Shown piece after piece: positions 54,743-64,000 of a DNA stretch of 64,000 bases. Both the position numbers and the translations under genes were made by a program. Position 1 is the stretch's first letter; each line of letters opens with the position of its first letter. The stretch lies in assembly GCF_011806455.1 (NCBI RefSeq), contig NZ_JAATOT010000003.1, positions 186,001 through 250,000 on the forward strand. The letters are read 5' to 3'. The notes under the pieces are model-generated. The model made no database searches and was not told where the DNA came from. It saw nothing but the letters and a program-made list of their open reading frames with translations. Origin of the DNA: Celeribacter sp. HF31. GTDB lineage: Bacteria; Pseudomonadota; Alphaproteobacteria; Rhodobacterales; Rhodobacteraceae.

Positions 54743-55861
54743 TCACACCCGCATCGGCATGACGACATAGACCGCGGAGGTGTCATTGCCTTCGCGCATC
54801 AGGGTCGGGTCGCCCGAGGAGTTGAACAGGAACACCGCATTCTCGCGATCGACCTGCGAGGCAATCTCAAGCAAGTATTTGGCGTTAAACCCGATTTCCA
54901 AACGCTCGTCGTTATAGGCGACGGCCAGTTCTTCTTCCGCTGCGCCGCTGTCTGGGGCGTTCACAGAAAGCGTCAGCTTGTCTTCTTCGAGCGTCAGTTT
55001 GACCGCGCGGGAGCGCTCGGAAGACACGGTGGCCACACGGTCTACGGCCTTGGCGAACTCGGCGGCGTCGACTTCGAGTTTGCGGGTGTTGCCGACCGGG
55101 ATCACCCGGGTGTAATCCGGGAAGGTGCCGTCGATGACTTTCGAGGTCAGGGTAATTTCCGGTGTGGCAAAGCGAATTTTCGCTTCGGACACAGAGACCG
55201 CGATCATCATATCGTCGTCGTCCAAAAGCTTGCGCAGCTCGCCCACGGTTTTACGCGGCACGATCACGCCCGGCATCTCGGAGGCCTCGGGCGGCAGATC
55301 GGCGTCAATGCGCGCCAGACGGTGACCATCGGTCGCCACGCACCGCAGCGCACGGCCATTTTCGCTGTCGGCAACATGCATATAGACGCCGTTCAGATAG
55401 TAACGGGTTTCCTCGGTCGAGATCGCGAATTTCGATTTGTCGAACAAGCGGCGCAGCACCGGAGCCGCGACGGCGAAATTGCTGTCATATTCGGCGGAGG
55501 CCATGACCGGGAAGTCTTCTTTCGGAAGCGTCGCGAGCGAGAAGTTCGACCGGCCCGCCTCGACGGTCAGGCGGCCATTGGCGCCATCGTCGGTGAGCTG
55601 AACCATCGCGCCGTCCGGCAATTTGCGGACAATCTCGTGGAGCGTCACGGCGGACACGGTCGTCGCACCCGCGCGCTCGACCATGGCGGCGCATTTGTCC
55701 ACCACCTCGATGTCCAGATCGGTCGCACGGAAGGAAACGGTGTCACCCTCGGCCTCGATCAGAACGTTGGCCAGGATCGGAATGGTGTTCCGGCGCTCGA
55801 CAACAGATTGCGCCTGACCGACGGCTTTCAATAGCGTGCCGCGTTCGATGCTGATTTTCAT
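54743..55861 (-). CDS. dnaN: DNA polymerase III beta sliding clamp
   Basis: A 372-residue clamp, three repeated domains, beginning MKISIERGTLLKAVGQAQSV and ending with the conserved NDTSAVYVVMPMRV. The start at 55861 (GAGGG upstream) is preferred over a 36-residue upstream extension. It is separated by 177 bp from dnaA. It forms the ring that keeps polymerase on DNA. Confidence 0.97.
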   Translation of the reverse strand: MKISIERGTLLKAVGQAQSVVERRNTIPILANVLIEAEGDTVSFRATDLDIEVVDKCAAMVERAGATTVSAVTLHEIVRKLPDGAMVQLTDDGANGRLTVEAGRSNFSLATLPKEDFPVMASAEYDSNFAVAAPVLRRLFDKSKFAISTEETRYYLNGVYMHVADSENGRALRCVATDGHRLARIDADLPPEASEMPGVIVPRKTVGELRKLLDDDDMMIAVSVSEAKIRFATPEITLTSKVIDGTFPDYTRVIPVGNTRKLEVDAAEFAKAVDRVATVSSERSRAVKLTLEEDKLTLSVNAPDSGAAEEELAVAYNDERLEIGFNAKYLLEIASQVDRENAVFLFNSSGDPTLMREGNDTSAVYVVMPMRV

Positions 55862-56038
55862 ACCACCCTCGTATGTCTCATGAGCCGGGGCGTTGAAGGT
55901 AAACGATCCATCGCCGGGCGCAATAGTTTGTTTGGTTGTGACTGTGTGGTGAACGAGCCGGATCGTCAAGAGACGCAGACACCGCCGAGAACGATTGTCG
56001 CGGCGGTGCAGCGTTTTAGACTCAGGCTTCGGCCCAGA

Positions 56039-57427
56039 TCAGGCCTCAAGCGTGCGGCGCAGCATTTCCAGATCGTCCGCGATCTGGCTGTCGGTGCCTT
56101 TGAGCTCTTCGATCCGTTTCACGCCATGCATGACCGTGGTGTGATCGCGACCCCCAAAACGGCGACCGATTTCCGGCAAGGAGCGCGTGGTCATATGCTT
56201 CGCAAGATACATCGCCACCTGACGCGGACGGGCAATGGAGCGCACACGTTTCGGACCGATCATGTCGGAGAGGCGGATGGCGTAATGTTCAGAGACTTTG
56301 CGCTGGATCTCTTCGACGGTCACCTTGCGCTCGGAGGCTTTCAGGATGTCGGCAAGACATTCTTGCGTCAGGTCGAGGTCGATCTCGCGGCCGACGAGCG
56401 AAGCAAAGGCAAACAGACGCATCAGCGCGCCTTCGAGCACACGCACGTTGGTCGAAATGCGATGCGCGAGGAATTCCAGCACGCCGTCTGCGAATTTCAG
56501 TTCCGGGTATTGCGCGCGATAGCTTTCCGCCTTGGTTTGCAGCACGCCGAGACGCAATTCGTAGTCGGTCGGGTGAAGATCGACGACGAGACCACATTGC
56601 AGACGGGATTTGATCCGATCTTCGAGCCCCTGAATTTCCCCCGGCGCGCGGTCGGCGGAGATGATGATCTGTTTGTTCTGATCGACGAGGGCGTTGAACG
56701 TGTGGAAGAACTCTTCCTGCGTCGAATCCTTGCCCGCGATGAACTGGACGTCATCGACCATAAGCACATCGACGGAGCGGAAAATCTGCTTGAAGTCAAT
56801 CATCTGACGATCCCGTAGCGCCTGGACGAAGCGGTACATGAATTGTTCGGCAGAGAGATACAGCACGCGCAGGGACGGGTCGCGGTCGCGGATTTCATGG
56901 GCGATGGCGTGCATCAGGTGGGTCTTGCCGAGGCCAACACCGCCGTAGAGGAACAGCGGGTTGAAAGTCACCGGACCGCCTTCGGCGACACGGCGCGCGG
57001 CGGCATGGGCCAGCTCGTTCGGCTTGCCGACAACGAAATTGTCAAAGGTGAACCGCGAGTCTAGCGGCGCACCGGGCAAATCATCTGCGGGCGTGTCCTG
57101 AACCTGTGGCTCCGCAGGTTTTTGCGGCGCCGGAGCGGCGGATTTGGACACAGGTATTTCAGAGGCAGACGCAGACGCCGTCTGGTGCGGTTCGACACGG
57201 AACTCCACACGGGACGCTGGCGCATTTGCGGCCTTGAGGTGAATCAGAATGGTTTCCGAAAAATTGCGCGACACCCAGTTCGCCATAAAGCTCGTCGGGA
57301 CGGAAAACACCGCAACCCCGTTATCTACTTTTTTCAGTTCGAGCGGCTCGATCCAGTTTGCGTAGTTGTTGCGGCCCACGCTTTCGAGAAGTTGCTGCTT
57401 AACACGTCCCCACGTATCATTTTTCAT
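56039..57427 (-). CDS. dnaA: Chromosomal replication initiator DnaA
   Basis: A 462-residue initiator. Domain I is KNDTWGRVKQQLLESVGRNN; the linker (about 85-115) is Ala/Pro-rich. The AAA+ domain has LFLYGGVGLGKTHLMHAI and DVLMVDDVQFIAGK, and domain IV the DnaA-box-binding FGGRDHTTVMHGVKRI. The start at 57427 (MKNDTW) matches the family; an ATG 18 bp upstream (57445) adds MGRKKK. Confidence 0.97.
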   Translation of the reverse strand: MKNDTWGRVKQQLLESVGRNNYANWIEPLELKKVDNGVAVFSVPTSFMANWVSRNFSETILIHLKAANAPASRVEFRVEPHQTASASASEIPVSKSAAPAPQKPAEPQVQDTPADDLPGAPLDSRFTFDNFVVGKPNELAHAAARRVAEGGPVTFNPLFLYGGVGLGKTHLMHAIAHEIRDRDPSLRVLYLSAEQFMYRFVQALRDRQMIDFKQIFRSVDVLMVDDVQFIAGKDSTQEEFFHTFNALVDQNKQIIISADRAPGEIQGLEDRIKSRLQCGLVVDLHPTDYELRLGVLQTKAESYRAQYPELKFADGVLEFLAHRISTNVRVLEGALMRLFAFASLVGREIDLDLTQECLADILKASERKVTVEEIQRKVSEHYAIRLSDMIGPKRVRSIARPRQVAMYLAKHMTTRSLPEIGRRFGGRDHTTVMHGVKRIEELKGTDSQIADDLEMLRRTLEA

Positions 57428-58163
57428 TTTCTTTTTTCGACCCATTATCGATATTCGTTATCGTTTTTATTCACGCCAACATATCGCTGACGACGGATCT
57501 TTGCGGTGTCCCGCACAGATCACGGCTCGTGCTTTTCGAGTCATCCTGGGCAGAAGGGACGGATAAACCATCGGCCACGCGGCTCCCTCACAAGTCGCAT
57601 GATTGCCGATGCCGGCCCTTATCAGATCGCACCCCGCCCGATGCCGGTCACTCATCAAAGACCTCACTCTTCGATGTCACGGCTTTCGAGACGACGGCGC
57701 GGGTATTTTGGACAGACCAGACCTTTCCCTCGCATAAATCGGCGAGATCAGGACCGGACAGCTTTCCCCCGGATACCCCTATCCGAGAAACAGCCTCAGG
57801 ATCGCGCAGCAAAAACATACCCAGGGGAGCGGCAGAGCTTCCCTGTAAGTCTGTATGTCTCAGCGACACGATTCCTGAATGTCCCCCCAAGACGACGTGA
57901 ATCGCATGGGCAAGCTAGCAACCCGGCTGGGAGAGTCGCAATCGATCTTCTCGCTTGACTCTGTCTTTACGAAAACCGAATCCAAATTCTTCAATAACCA
58001 CCCCTGTTAGCGTGGCGAATTTGCCTCATATGTCTTGGCTCCGCATCCCGATTTAATTTGGGGAATTGCCCGGACAGGCGGGGATTTGCTAGCCGCGGCT
58101 CGCCGCGAGAATCGCTTGTGAAAGCGGCATGAATTTGCCGCACATCGTTCTGATTTGGGCATG
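57428..58163. other. Long non-coding region upstream of dnaA (possible origin)
   Basis: This stretch between dnaA and the rpsT terminator is without a credible gene. The part nearest dnaA is AT-rich (TTATCGATATTCGTTATCG, near 57445-57465), and TTATTCACG, one mismatch from a DnaA box, lies near 57470. Clear repeated DnaA boxes were not found, so an origin here is only possible. Confidence 0.4.
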
Positions 58164-58190
58164 AAAAAACGCGCCCTGAGGCGCGTTTTT
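58164..58190 (-). terminator. Terminator of rpsT
   Basis: AAAAAACGCGCC pairs with GGCGCGTTTTT around a CTGA loop, a perfect stem with T tails on both strands, 34 bp past the rpsT stop. Confidence 0.9.
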
Positions 58191-58223
58191 CTAATCTTAT
58201 CAAGTCTCTGGACTGAGCCGGAC

Positions 58224-58487
58224 TTAGCCGATGGCTTTGACGCGAGCGGCCAGACGGGAGATTTTGCGCGATGCGGTGTTCTTGTGAACAACGCCTTTGG
58301 TCACGCCGCGCATCAGCTCGGGCTGAGCGGCTTGCAGAGCGGCTTTCGCAGCGGCCTGATCGCCGGAGGCGATGGCTTCTTCGACTTTGCGCAGATAGGT
58401 GCGGATGCGGGACCGACGGGCTTTGTTGACGTCGTTGCGACGGTCGGCCTGACGGGCGCGTTTTTTGGACTGGGGCGAATTCGCCAT
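58224..58487 (-). CDS. rpsT: 30S ribosomal protein S20
   Basis: An 87-residue basic protein beginning [20 protein letters not shown] and ending [18 protein letters not shown], the standard S20 pattern. It binds 16S rRNA early in small-subunit assembly. In this group it sits just upstream of dnaA, as here. The 178 bp upstream (58488-58665) contain no gene and probably its promoter. Confidence 0.98.
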   Translation of the reverse strand: MANSPQSKKRARQADRRNDVNKARRSRIRTYLRKVEEAIASGDQAAAKAALQAAQPELMRGVTKGVVHKNTASRKISRLAARVKAIG

Positions 58488-58665
58488 GGGATATTCCTCT
58501 TCGAGGTCGTGTTACAATTTCGATTGCATGTACGGCCTCGCCACCCTTTCGGGGAGGATCATCATAGCCTAAAGCGGGCTCCACACGCATGTAAGGCGTC
58601 CCTATAGGCGAGAATCGCACAAAAGGAAAGCCTGTTTTTCACTTATGACCCGATCAAAGCCGAGA

Positions 58666-59442
58666 TCACTTGTCCCGGAACTGCGGCGCGCGTTTTTCGG
58701 CGAAAGCGGCCATGCCCTCTTTCTGGTCTTCGGTCGCAAAGAGACCCTGAAAGCTCGTGCGCTCGAACCGGATGCCTTCGGCCAGCGTCAGCTCGTAAGA
58801 GCGCTTCACCGCCTCTTTCGCGGCCGCCACGGAAATCGCGCTTTTCTCGGCGATCTTGTCGGCAACAGAGAGCGCCTCTTCGACCAGCTTCTTCGCGGGC
58901 ACGACACGGGAGACAAGGCCCGCGCGCTCGGCCTCTTCGGCCTCCATGAACCGCCCGGTCAGGATCATCTCCATGGCTTTCGATTTGCCGACAAACCGCG
59001 TCAGACGCTGCGTGCCACCGATGCCGGGAATGATGCCAAGATTGATCTCCGGCTGACCGAATTTGGCATTGTCGGCGGCAAGGATGAAATCGCACATCAT
59101 CGCCAATTCGCATCCCCCGCCAAGCGCATAGCCCGCGACCGCCGCGATCACCGGCTTGCGCGTCGCGTTGATACGGTCGGCGTCATCGGCAAAGAGCCGT
59201 TCGTTGGCCATGTCGGCGTAGGATTTCTCCGACATCTCCTTGATGTCCGCGCCAGCGGCAAAGGCCTTTTCCGAGCCAGTGATGACGATGGCGCGCACCT
59301 TCGGGTCGAGATCGGCTTTGCCAAGCGCATCGGCCAGTTCCGACAGCAATTCGGAATTGAGCGCATTGAGCGCCTCCGGTCGGTTCAGACGGATCAGTTC
59401 GACACTATCCTTGATCTCGATAAGAAGCGTTTTGTAGGCCAT
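58666..59442 (-). CDS. Enoyl-CoA hydratase
   Basis: A 258-residue crotonase: [17 protein letters not shown], oxyanion-hole segment [37 protein letters not shown] with the catalytic Glu, and [14 protein letters not shown] with the second catalytic Glu position at the family's usual place. It hydrates 2-enoyl-CoA in beta-oxidation or amino-acid breakdown. The gene is commonly found between mutM and rpsT in Rhodobacterales. Confidence 0.94.
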   Translation of the reverse strand: MAYKTLLIEIKDSVELIRLNRPEALNALNSELLSELADALGKADLDPKVRAIVITGSEKAFAAGADIKEMSEKSYADMANERLFADDADRINATRKPVIAAVAGYALGGGCELAMMCDFILAADNAKFGQPEINLGIIPGIGGTQRLTRFVGKSKAMEMILTGRFMEAEEAERAGLVSRVVPAKKLVEEALSVADKIAEKSAISVAAAKEAVKRSYELTLAEGIRFERTSFQGLFATEDQKEGMAAFAEKRAPQFRDK

Positions 59443-59501
59443 TGCGCCCTCCGGTTCTGGTCGTGTCTGGCAGTCCTAACAGCTACACCCCTCGGATCAA
59501 G

Positions 59502-60353
59502 TCATCTTTGACAGCTTGGACAAAAGAAGCTGGATCGCCCGGATTGCGTGATCCTTTTGACGACAGATGCACAATCCGGCGTCACACAGGGGTGGCCCTC
59601 GCGTCCGTAGACCCGGAAATTATGTTGGAAATAGCCAAGTTCGCCGTCGGCCTGACGAAAATCCTTGAGCGACGATCCTCCAGCGTCAATGGCCTCCAGC
59701 AAAACCTCGCGGATGATCGGCACGAGTGCGGCAATCCGCGCGTCTGAAATCCGCGACACTTTGCGCGCCGGATGGATGCCCGCGCGGAACAGCACTTCGC
59801 AGACGTAAATATTGCCCAGCCCCGCGACGACATGTTGATCCAGAAGCGCGGATTTGATCGGGGTGTTCTTGCCTTTGAGCCTGGCGATCAAGTGATCCTC
59901 GCTGAAGGCATTGCCCAGAGGTTCCGGCCCAAGTTTTGCCAGCAGAGGATGCGTCTCTTCCGTTCCGGTCGCCATGAGATCCATCGCCCCGAACCGCCGC
60001 GGATCGTTGAAGGTCACCCGCGCACCGTTTTCCATGTGAAACACCACATGGTCATGCTTTTCCAACGCCGGGTGGTCATGCAAGAATTGGCCGAGCGGGT
60101 CACCAGACACCGTCATCCGCCCCGACATGCCGAGGTGAATGAGCAGGGTCTCACGCGTATCCAAATCCGCCAAAATGTATTTCGACCGCCTGCGCAGCCG
60201 CTCAACCCGCGCGCCCGTGAGCCGTTCGGCCATCCGCTCCGGGAAAGTCCAGCGCAGATCGGGCCTATTCACGTCCGCCTGCGTGATCCGCACCCCCGCC
60301 ATCGAGGGCTCCAACCCGCGACGAACCGTCTCGACCTCTGGCAATTCCGGCAT
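59502..60353 (-). CDS. mutM: Formamidopyrimidine-DNA glycosylase
   Basis: A 283-residue Fpg protein with [15 protein letters not shown] after the initiator Met (Pro2 is the catalytic nucleophile), [19 protein letters not shown]-type helix-two-turn-helix and a C-terminal zinc finger (CVTPDC and FFCPSCQR). It removes 8-oxoguanine and related lesions. The start at 60353 puts the required Pro at position 2. It is divergent from ubiE. Confidence 0.97.
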   Translation of the reverse strand: MPELPEVETVRRGLEPSMAGVRITQADVNRPDLRWTFPERMAERLTGARVERLRRRSKYILADLDTRETLLIHLGMSGRMTVSGDPLGQFLHDHPALEKHDHVVFHMENGARVTFNDPRRFGAMDLMATGTEETHPLLAKLGPEPLGNAFSEDHLIARLKGKNTPIKSALLDQHVVAGLGNIYVCEVLFRAGIHPARKVSRISDARIAALVPIIREVLLEAIDAGGSSLKDFRQADGELGYFQHNFRVYGREGHPCVTPDCASVVKRITQSGRSSFFCPSCQR

Positions 60354-60440
60354 TTTGGCCCCTTCGCTTTGCGACATGCGATTGTCACGCCCGATGTGAG
60401 CCCTATAAGAAGGGTAAGTTTCGAGAAAGGTTCAAGAGCG

Positions 60441-61190
60441 ATGAGCGAGAACGGCAAAACCACCCATTTCGGTTTCAAGTATGTGGCCGAGGATCAGAAG
60501 GCCGGGATGGTGCATGGGGTGTTCACCTCGGTCGCCTCGAAATACGACATCATGAACGATGTGATGTCGATGGGCATTCACCGGGTCTGGAAAGACGCGA
60601 TGATGGACTGGCTGGCGCCGCGCCCCGATCAACACTTGCTCGATGTGGCCGGTGGCACGGGCGACATTTCGTTCCGCTTCCTGAAACGCGCGCCGGGCGC
60701 AACCTCCGTCGTTTTGGACATGACCGAGTCGATGCTGGTCGAGGGCCGCAAACGCGCCGAGGCCGAGCAGATGGCCGAGAGCCTGCAATGGGTCACCGGC
60801 GATGCGATGAAGCTGCCGTTCGAGGACAACCAGTTCGACGTTTACACGATCTCCTTTGGCATTCGGAATGTGACGCGCATCCCCGATGCGCTCTCCGAGG
60901 CCTACCGGGTCTTGAAACCCGGCGGGCGGTTGATGGTTCTGGAATTCTCCCAGCTTCCGAACCCGATGATGCAGAAGGCCTATGACCTCTATTCCTTCAA
61001 CGTCATCCCCCGCATGGGTCAGGCTATCGCGGGCGACCGTGACAGCTATCAATATCTTGTGGAGAGCATTCGCAAGTTCCCGGATCAGGATACATTTGCG
61101 CAGATGATCAAAACCGCCGAATTTTCCAACGTTAAGTATCGTAATTTGACTATGGGCATCGCTGCCTTGCACTCCGGGTGGAAGCTCTGA
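60441..61190 (+). CDS. ubiE: Ubiquinone/menaquinone C-methyltransferase
   Basis: A 249-residue SAM-dependent methyltransferase for the C-methylation step of ubiquinone synthesis. Motif I is [15 protein letters not shown], with [14 protein letters not shown] and a C-terminal [15 protein letters not shown] typical of UbiE. The ATG at 60441 gives the standard length. Its TGA overlaps the ubiB ATG by one base (TGATG). Confidence 0.96.
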   Translation: MSENGKTTHFGFKYVAEDQKAGMVHGVFTSVASKYDIMNDVMSMGIHRVWKDAMMDWLAPRPDQHLLDVAGGTGDISFRFLKRAPGATSVVLDMTESMLVEGRKRAEAEQMAESLQWVTGDAMKLPFEDNQFDVYTISFGIRNVTRIPDALSEAYRVLKPGGRLMVLEFSQLPNPMMQKAYDLYSFNVIPRMGQAIAGDRDSYQYLVESIRKFPDQDTFAQMIKTAEFSNVKYRNLTMGIAALHSGWKL

Positions 61191-62725
61191 TGCGCGGACC
61201 TCACAACATTTGGCGACTTATCCGCACTGGCGCGACCATGGAGCGGACAGGCGCCATGACGCAGGCGATGGATGCGCTCGACGCACCCAAAGCCTTTCGC
61301 ATTCTGGCCCGCACCGTGGTCTGGCCGTTTCAATGGCTGGGCTATAAGGGCGACCCCGAACAACCGCCTTTAACACGCGCTTTGACCGCCTTGGGGCCTG
61401 CGTATATCAAATTCGGACAGATTTTGTCGACACGTCCCGATGTCGTCGGCGCCGATCTCGCCAAACAATTGCAGGTTCTGCAAGACCGGATGCCCGCCTT
61501 CCCTAGGGACGCCGCGATCAAGACCATTGAGTCTGAACTCGAAGCCCCGATATCCGAGCTGTTTTCCGAGTTTTCCGAACCCGTCGCGGCCGCCTCCATC
61601 GCGCAGGTGCACAAGGCCGTGCGCGCCGACACCGGCCAAGCTGTCGCGGTCAAGGTCCTGCGTCCCGGAATCGAGCGGGCCTTTCGCACCGACGTGGATG
61701 CATTCTACCTGATTGCCTCGCTGATCGAGAAACTCTCCCCCGCCTCGCGCCGCCTGCGTCCGACCGAGGTGATCGCGCATTTCGAGGGCGTGGTGCATGG
61801 CGAGTTGGACCTGCGGCTTGAGAGTGCCTCCGCCTCGCAATATGCCGCCAATACGGCGCGTGACGAAGGCTTCTCTGTGCCTGCCGTCGAGTGGGGCCTG
61901 TCGTCCAAACGGATGATGACGCTCGAATGGGTCGACGGCATCACCGCCTCCAATGTCGATGCGATCACCGCCGCCGGTCATGATCTGTCGGTCCTTGGGC
62001 CGCGCGTGTTGCAGATGTTCCTGACCCACGCGCTGCGCGATGGTTTTTTCCACGCGGATATGCATCAGGGCAACCTCAAGATCGCGCCCAACGGCGACAT
62101 CATCGCGCTCGATTTCGGCATCATGGGGATGCTGGATGAGTATACACGACGTGTTTATGCAGAGATTTTGTACGGATTTATCAAAAAAGACTACAAACGT
62201 GTGGCCGAGGTGCATTTCGAGGCGGGCTATGTTCCTGCCGATCAAGACGTGGATGAATTCGCGCGGGCACTGCGTGCCGTCGGTGACCCGATCTTCGGTA
62301 TGGATGCGACCCGCATCTCCATGGCGCGGCTGTTGTCCTATCTGTTCGAAGTCACCGAACGTTTCGGGATGCAGACCCGCACCGAGTTGATCCTGTTGCA
62401 GCGCACGATGGTGGTGGTCGAAGGCGTGTCTCGCTCGCTCGATCCGCATATCAACATTTGGGAAGTCTCAAAGCCGGTGGTCGAAGAGTATATCAAAGCC
62501 AACATCGGTCCGCGCGCCCTGACCCGTGATTTGTGGAACACAGCACGCGTTTTGTCGCGTTTTGGGCCACGCCTGCCGCAACTGGCCGAGGCGCTTTTGA
62601 TTGCTCAAAACAAAGAGCCGGAAGCACCCATAAAGCAAAGCAACCGCCTGCAGGTCTTCTGGCTTCTTCTTGGCGGCGTCGTTTCTGCCGGGCTGGGTGC
62701 CACTGTGATGCTTATATTCGGTTAA
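61190..62725 (+). CDS. ubiB: Ubiquinone biosynthesis protein kinase-like UbiB
   Basis: A 511-residue ABC1/ADCK protein: KFGQILSTRPD (KxGQ motif), AVAVKVLRPGIERAF with Ala-rich loop, FHADMHQGNLKIAP, IALDFGIMG metal loop and two C-terminal membrane helices (VFWLLLGGVVSAGLGATVML). It is coupled to ubiE. UbiB acts as an ATPase aiding coenzyme Q intermediates at the membrane. The 3' end overlaps a convergent gene by 14 bp. Confidence 0.95.
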   Translation: MRGPHNIWRLIRTGATMERTGAMTQAMDALDAPKAFRILARTVVWPFQWLGYKGDPEQPPLTRALTALGPAYIKFGQILSTRPDVVGADLAKQLQVLQDRMPAFPRDAAIKTIESELEAPISELFSEFSEPVAAASIAQVHKAVRADTGQAVAVKVLRPGIERAFRTDVDAFYLIASLIEKLSPASRRLRPTEVIAHFEGVVHGELDLRLESASASQYAANTARDEGFSVPAVEWGLSSKRMMTLEWVDGITASNVDAITAAGHDLSVLGPRVLQMFLTHALRDGFFHADMHQGNLKIAPNGDIIALDFGIMGMLDEYTRRVYAEILYGFIKKDYKRVAEVHFEAGYVPADQDVDEFARALRAVGDPIFGMDATRISMARLLSYLFEVTERFGMQTRTELILLQRTMVVVEGVSRSLDPHINIWEVSKPVVEEYIKANIGPRALTRDLWNTARVLSRFGPRLPQLAEALLIAQNKEPEAPIKQSNRLQVFWLLLGGVVSAGLGATVMLIFG

Positions 62726-63563
62726 ATTCGGCTTCGAAGGCGGCATCATAAATAGTTTCGCCTTGCGCGACTTTCCAGGCGCAATAGGCCGCCATGCGCC
62801 AATGGTAAAATGGTTTAAGCGACAGGTAACGCTCGATGACGGACGTATCTGGATAGGCCTGTAGAGCGATCAGTTCTTCCGCCGGCGTAAGGGTGCCTGC
62901 TCCGTAGACGACATGCATGGCCGGGGAGAGTGCAATCGCGAGATCGGCACTTGCATCCCCCAGCGCCGGGCATTGCCAATCGATTAGCCGCCGGTGTTCG
63001 CCCTGCGCCAAGACATTGGCTGGAACAGGGTCCCCGTGGAGAAAAACGCCTGGCCCAGAAGGGATGTCTTTAGGCTTTGGTAAGTGGCGGAGCAATTCTT
63101 CAGCACGCTCAGTCGCAAGACCCTCTAAAAATTTTCGGCCTTCCTGCAAGAGCGCTGCCGGAGTGGCCTCAATGCATCTCAGTTTGGGTGCTGGAACATC
63201 ATGCAGCTTTGCGAGTGTTCGAATTGTCTCTGCATCCGTACAGGTCAGAGGCGTGCCCGTAACATAGCGGTAGACGAGACACAGACCACAGCCCGTCGCA
63301 AAGGAAGCCTGAAAGTCGGGAGCAAGACGTGTGCCAGACAAAGCCTCAAGCGCCGTGATTTCGGCAGTCGGATCATTCGGAAAGAGGCTGTTTGATCGGC
63401 CTGAATCGAACAGCTTGAAGACCCAAGACCCGTCAGCGGTCACAAGGCGCCAAGACCGGTTGCTTCGTCCACCAGACAATGAAAACCATGCCTGCCCAGC
63501 GCCGAAATTCTGTATCGCAAAAGCGCGAAGTTCATCGGGCGGGCCCTCAGAGTCTCGTGTCAA
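62712..63563 (-). CDS. Aminoglycoside-phosphotransferase-fold kinase
   Basis: A 283-residue APH/choline-kinase-like protein. The Brenner-type motif FLHGDPVPANVL has the catalytic Asp, and LIDWQCPALGDASADLAIAL provides the metal-binding Asp. An N-terminal SGGRSNRSWRL nucleotide loop is present. It may phosphorylate thiamine, choline or another small molecule; the substrate is unresolved. It is convergent to ubiB. Confidence 0.78.
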   Translation of the reverse strand: MTRDSEGPPDELRAFAIQNFGAGQAWFSLSGGRSNRSWRLVTADGSWVFKLFDSGRSNSLFPNDPTAEITALEALSGTRLAPDFQASFATGCGLCLVYRYVTGTPLTCTDAETIRTLAKLHDVPAPKLRCIEATPAALLQEGRKFLEGLATERAEELLRHLPKPKDIPSGPGVFLHGDPVPANVLAQGEHRRLIDWQCPALGDASADLAIALSPAMHVVYGAGTLTPAEELIALQAYPDTSVIERYLSLKPFYHWRMAAYCAWKVAQGETIYDAAFEAEFNRI

Positions 63564-63633
63564 AATTGGCGCCCCCTGAAACAGTTCGCCAAATCTAACG
63601 CACGCCCTTGGCGATCATCAAGGGCCCTCTGTT

Positions 63634-64000
63634 CTAATCCGCGTCTCGCAATGCGGTCACATCGGAGGACCCGATCTCATTTCCCCCTTCAAGCACGAGA
63701 ATGATATCTCCGTTGTCCGCGCGGGCTTCGACGATTTTGGAATAGCTCTCAACCGATGTCGTCGAAAGATAATCGTCGTTGAAATAATTCTCGATCTCGA
63801 AACTGTAGAGCCCCTCATCAACCGGTGTGCCGCCATTGACAGATCCCGACCACTCAAATGTCTTTTGCGTCGGGTCGATGGGAACTTCTTGCACCACATT
63901 GCCGTTCGTATCACGAACGATCAAAACGGCCGAGTTGGCTGCCGTCGCGAAGTCTCCCGACAAGGTGACGGGCGAGCTGCCATCGAAATAAGCCGCCGCC
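63634..64000 (-). CDS. flgD: Flagellar hook assembly protein FlgD (5' part outside window)
   Basis: The visible C-terminal 121 codons read AYFDGSSPVTL, then a FlgD Ig-like domain (AVLIVRDTNGNVVQEVP, TFEWSGSVNGGTPVDEGLYSF) and a strand-rich end (IILVLEGGNEIGSSDVTAL), as in FlgD of Rhodobacterales. FlgD caps the growing flagellar hook. The frame is open to the window edge. A motility locus probably continues beyond. Confidence 0.85.
   Translation of the reverse strand, partial: AAAYFDGSSPVTLSGDFATAANSAVLIVRDTNGNVVQEVPIDPTQKTFEWSGSVNGGTPVDEGLYSFEIENYFNDDYLSTTSVESYSKIVEARADNGDIILVLEGGNEIGSSDVTALRDAD

Noticed and set aside
57506-57958. 150-codon plus-strand ORF in the dnaA upstream region
   Set aside because: Ser/Arg/Pro-rich composition, no ribosome site and overlapping equally open alternative frames; it looks non-coding.

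Overview
The window is a GC-rich alphaproteobacterial chromosome segment, most likely from the order Rhodobacterales (Roseobacter group). The main evidence is the block ubiB-ubiE / mutM-echA-rpsT-dnaA-dnaN-recF-gyrB at 50.4-62.7 kb, an order typical of that group. A LysE-type exporter sits between recF and gyrB. The genus cannot be settled by reading alone.

Layout. 0-8 kb: leucine genes leuD (5' end outside the window) and leuB, separated by an HdeD-like membrane protein, an EF-hand protein, an acetoacetate-type CoA-transferase pair (atoDA), a membrane protein and a secreted endonuclease/phosphatase-fold enzyme; then a zinc-ribbon protein, a DMT exporter and tRNA-Pro(CGG). 8-16.3 kb: accessory-looking stretch downstream of the tRNA with a chemoreceptor, a fructose-type ABC uptake system (frcR, frcBCAK) and the tail of an IS3-family transposase. 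16.3-25.8 kb: one long minus-strand operon holding a GlpD-like dehydrogenase, an FGGY kinase, a MalFGK-type ABC importer, a class I aldolase-like protein and a SorC/DeoR-type regulator. It reads as a complete import-phosphorylate-oxidise-cleave pathway for an unidentified polyol or sugar. A 38-codon stump of an RbsA-type ATPase lies just upstream. 26.6-29.4 kb: an envelope-stress-like module (DUF4105-type protein, YiaA/B protein, PspA, TetR regulator) with three copies of a TGAAC-N3-GTTCA operator. 29.4-33.7 kb: an XRE-cupin regulator, a D-amino-acid dehydrogenase and an ornithine-cyclodeaminase-family enzyme, then trhO and a small exported protein.

33.9-39.3 kb: an intact serralysin-like RTX metalloprotease faces a second RTX gene that is broken in three places. 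These are a G8 homopolymer, a GGGGC triplication and an in-frame TAA. 39.4-50.4 kb: surface-polysaccharide region with several glycosyltransferases, a sulfotransferase-like protein, a GSCFA protein and the ABC-dependent capsule export genes kpsE, kpsT and a divergent kpsM-like permease. 50.4-64 kb: the dnaA-gyrB region, quinone biosynthesis genes, an aminoglycoside-phosphotransferase-fold kinase and the 3' part of flgD, cut by the window end.

The most promising uncharacterised system is the 16.4-25.8 kb catabolic operon. The most striking sequence-level oddity is the triply broken RTX gene with slippage-prone repeats at two of the three lesions.
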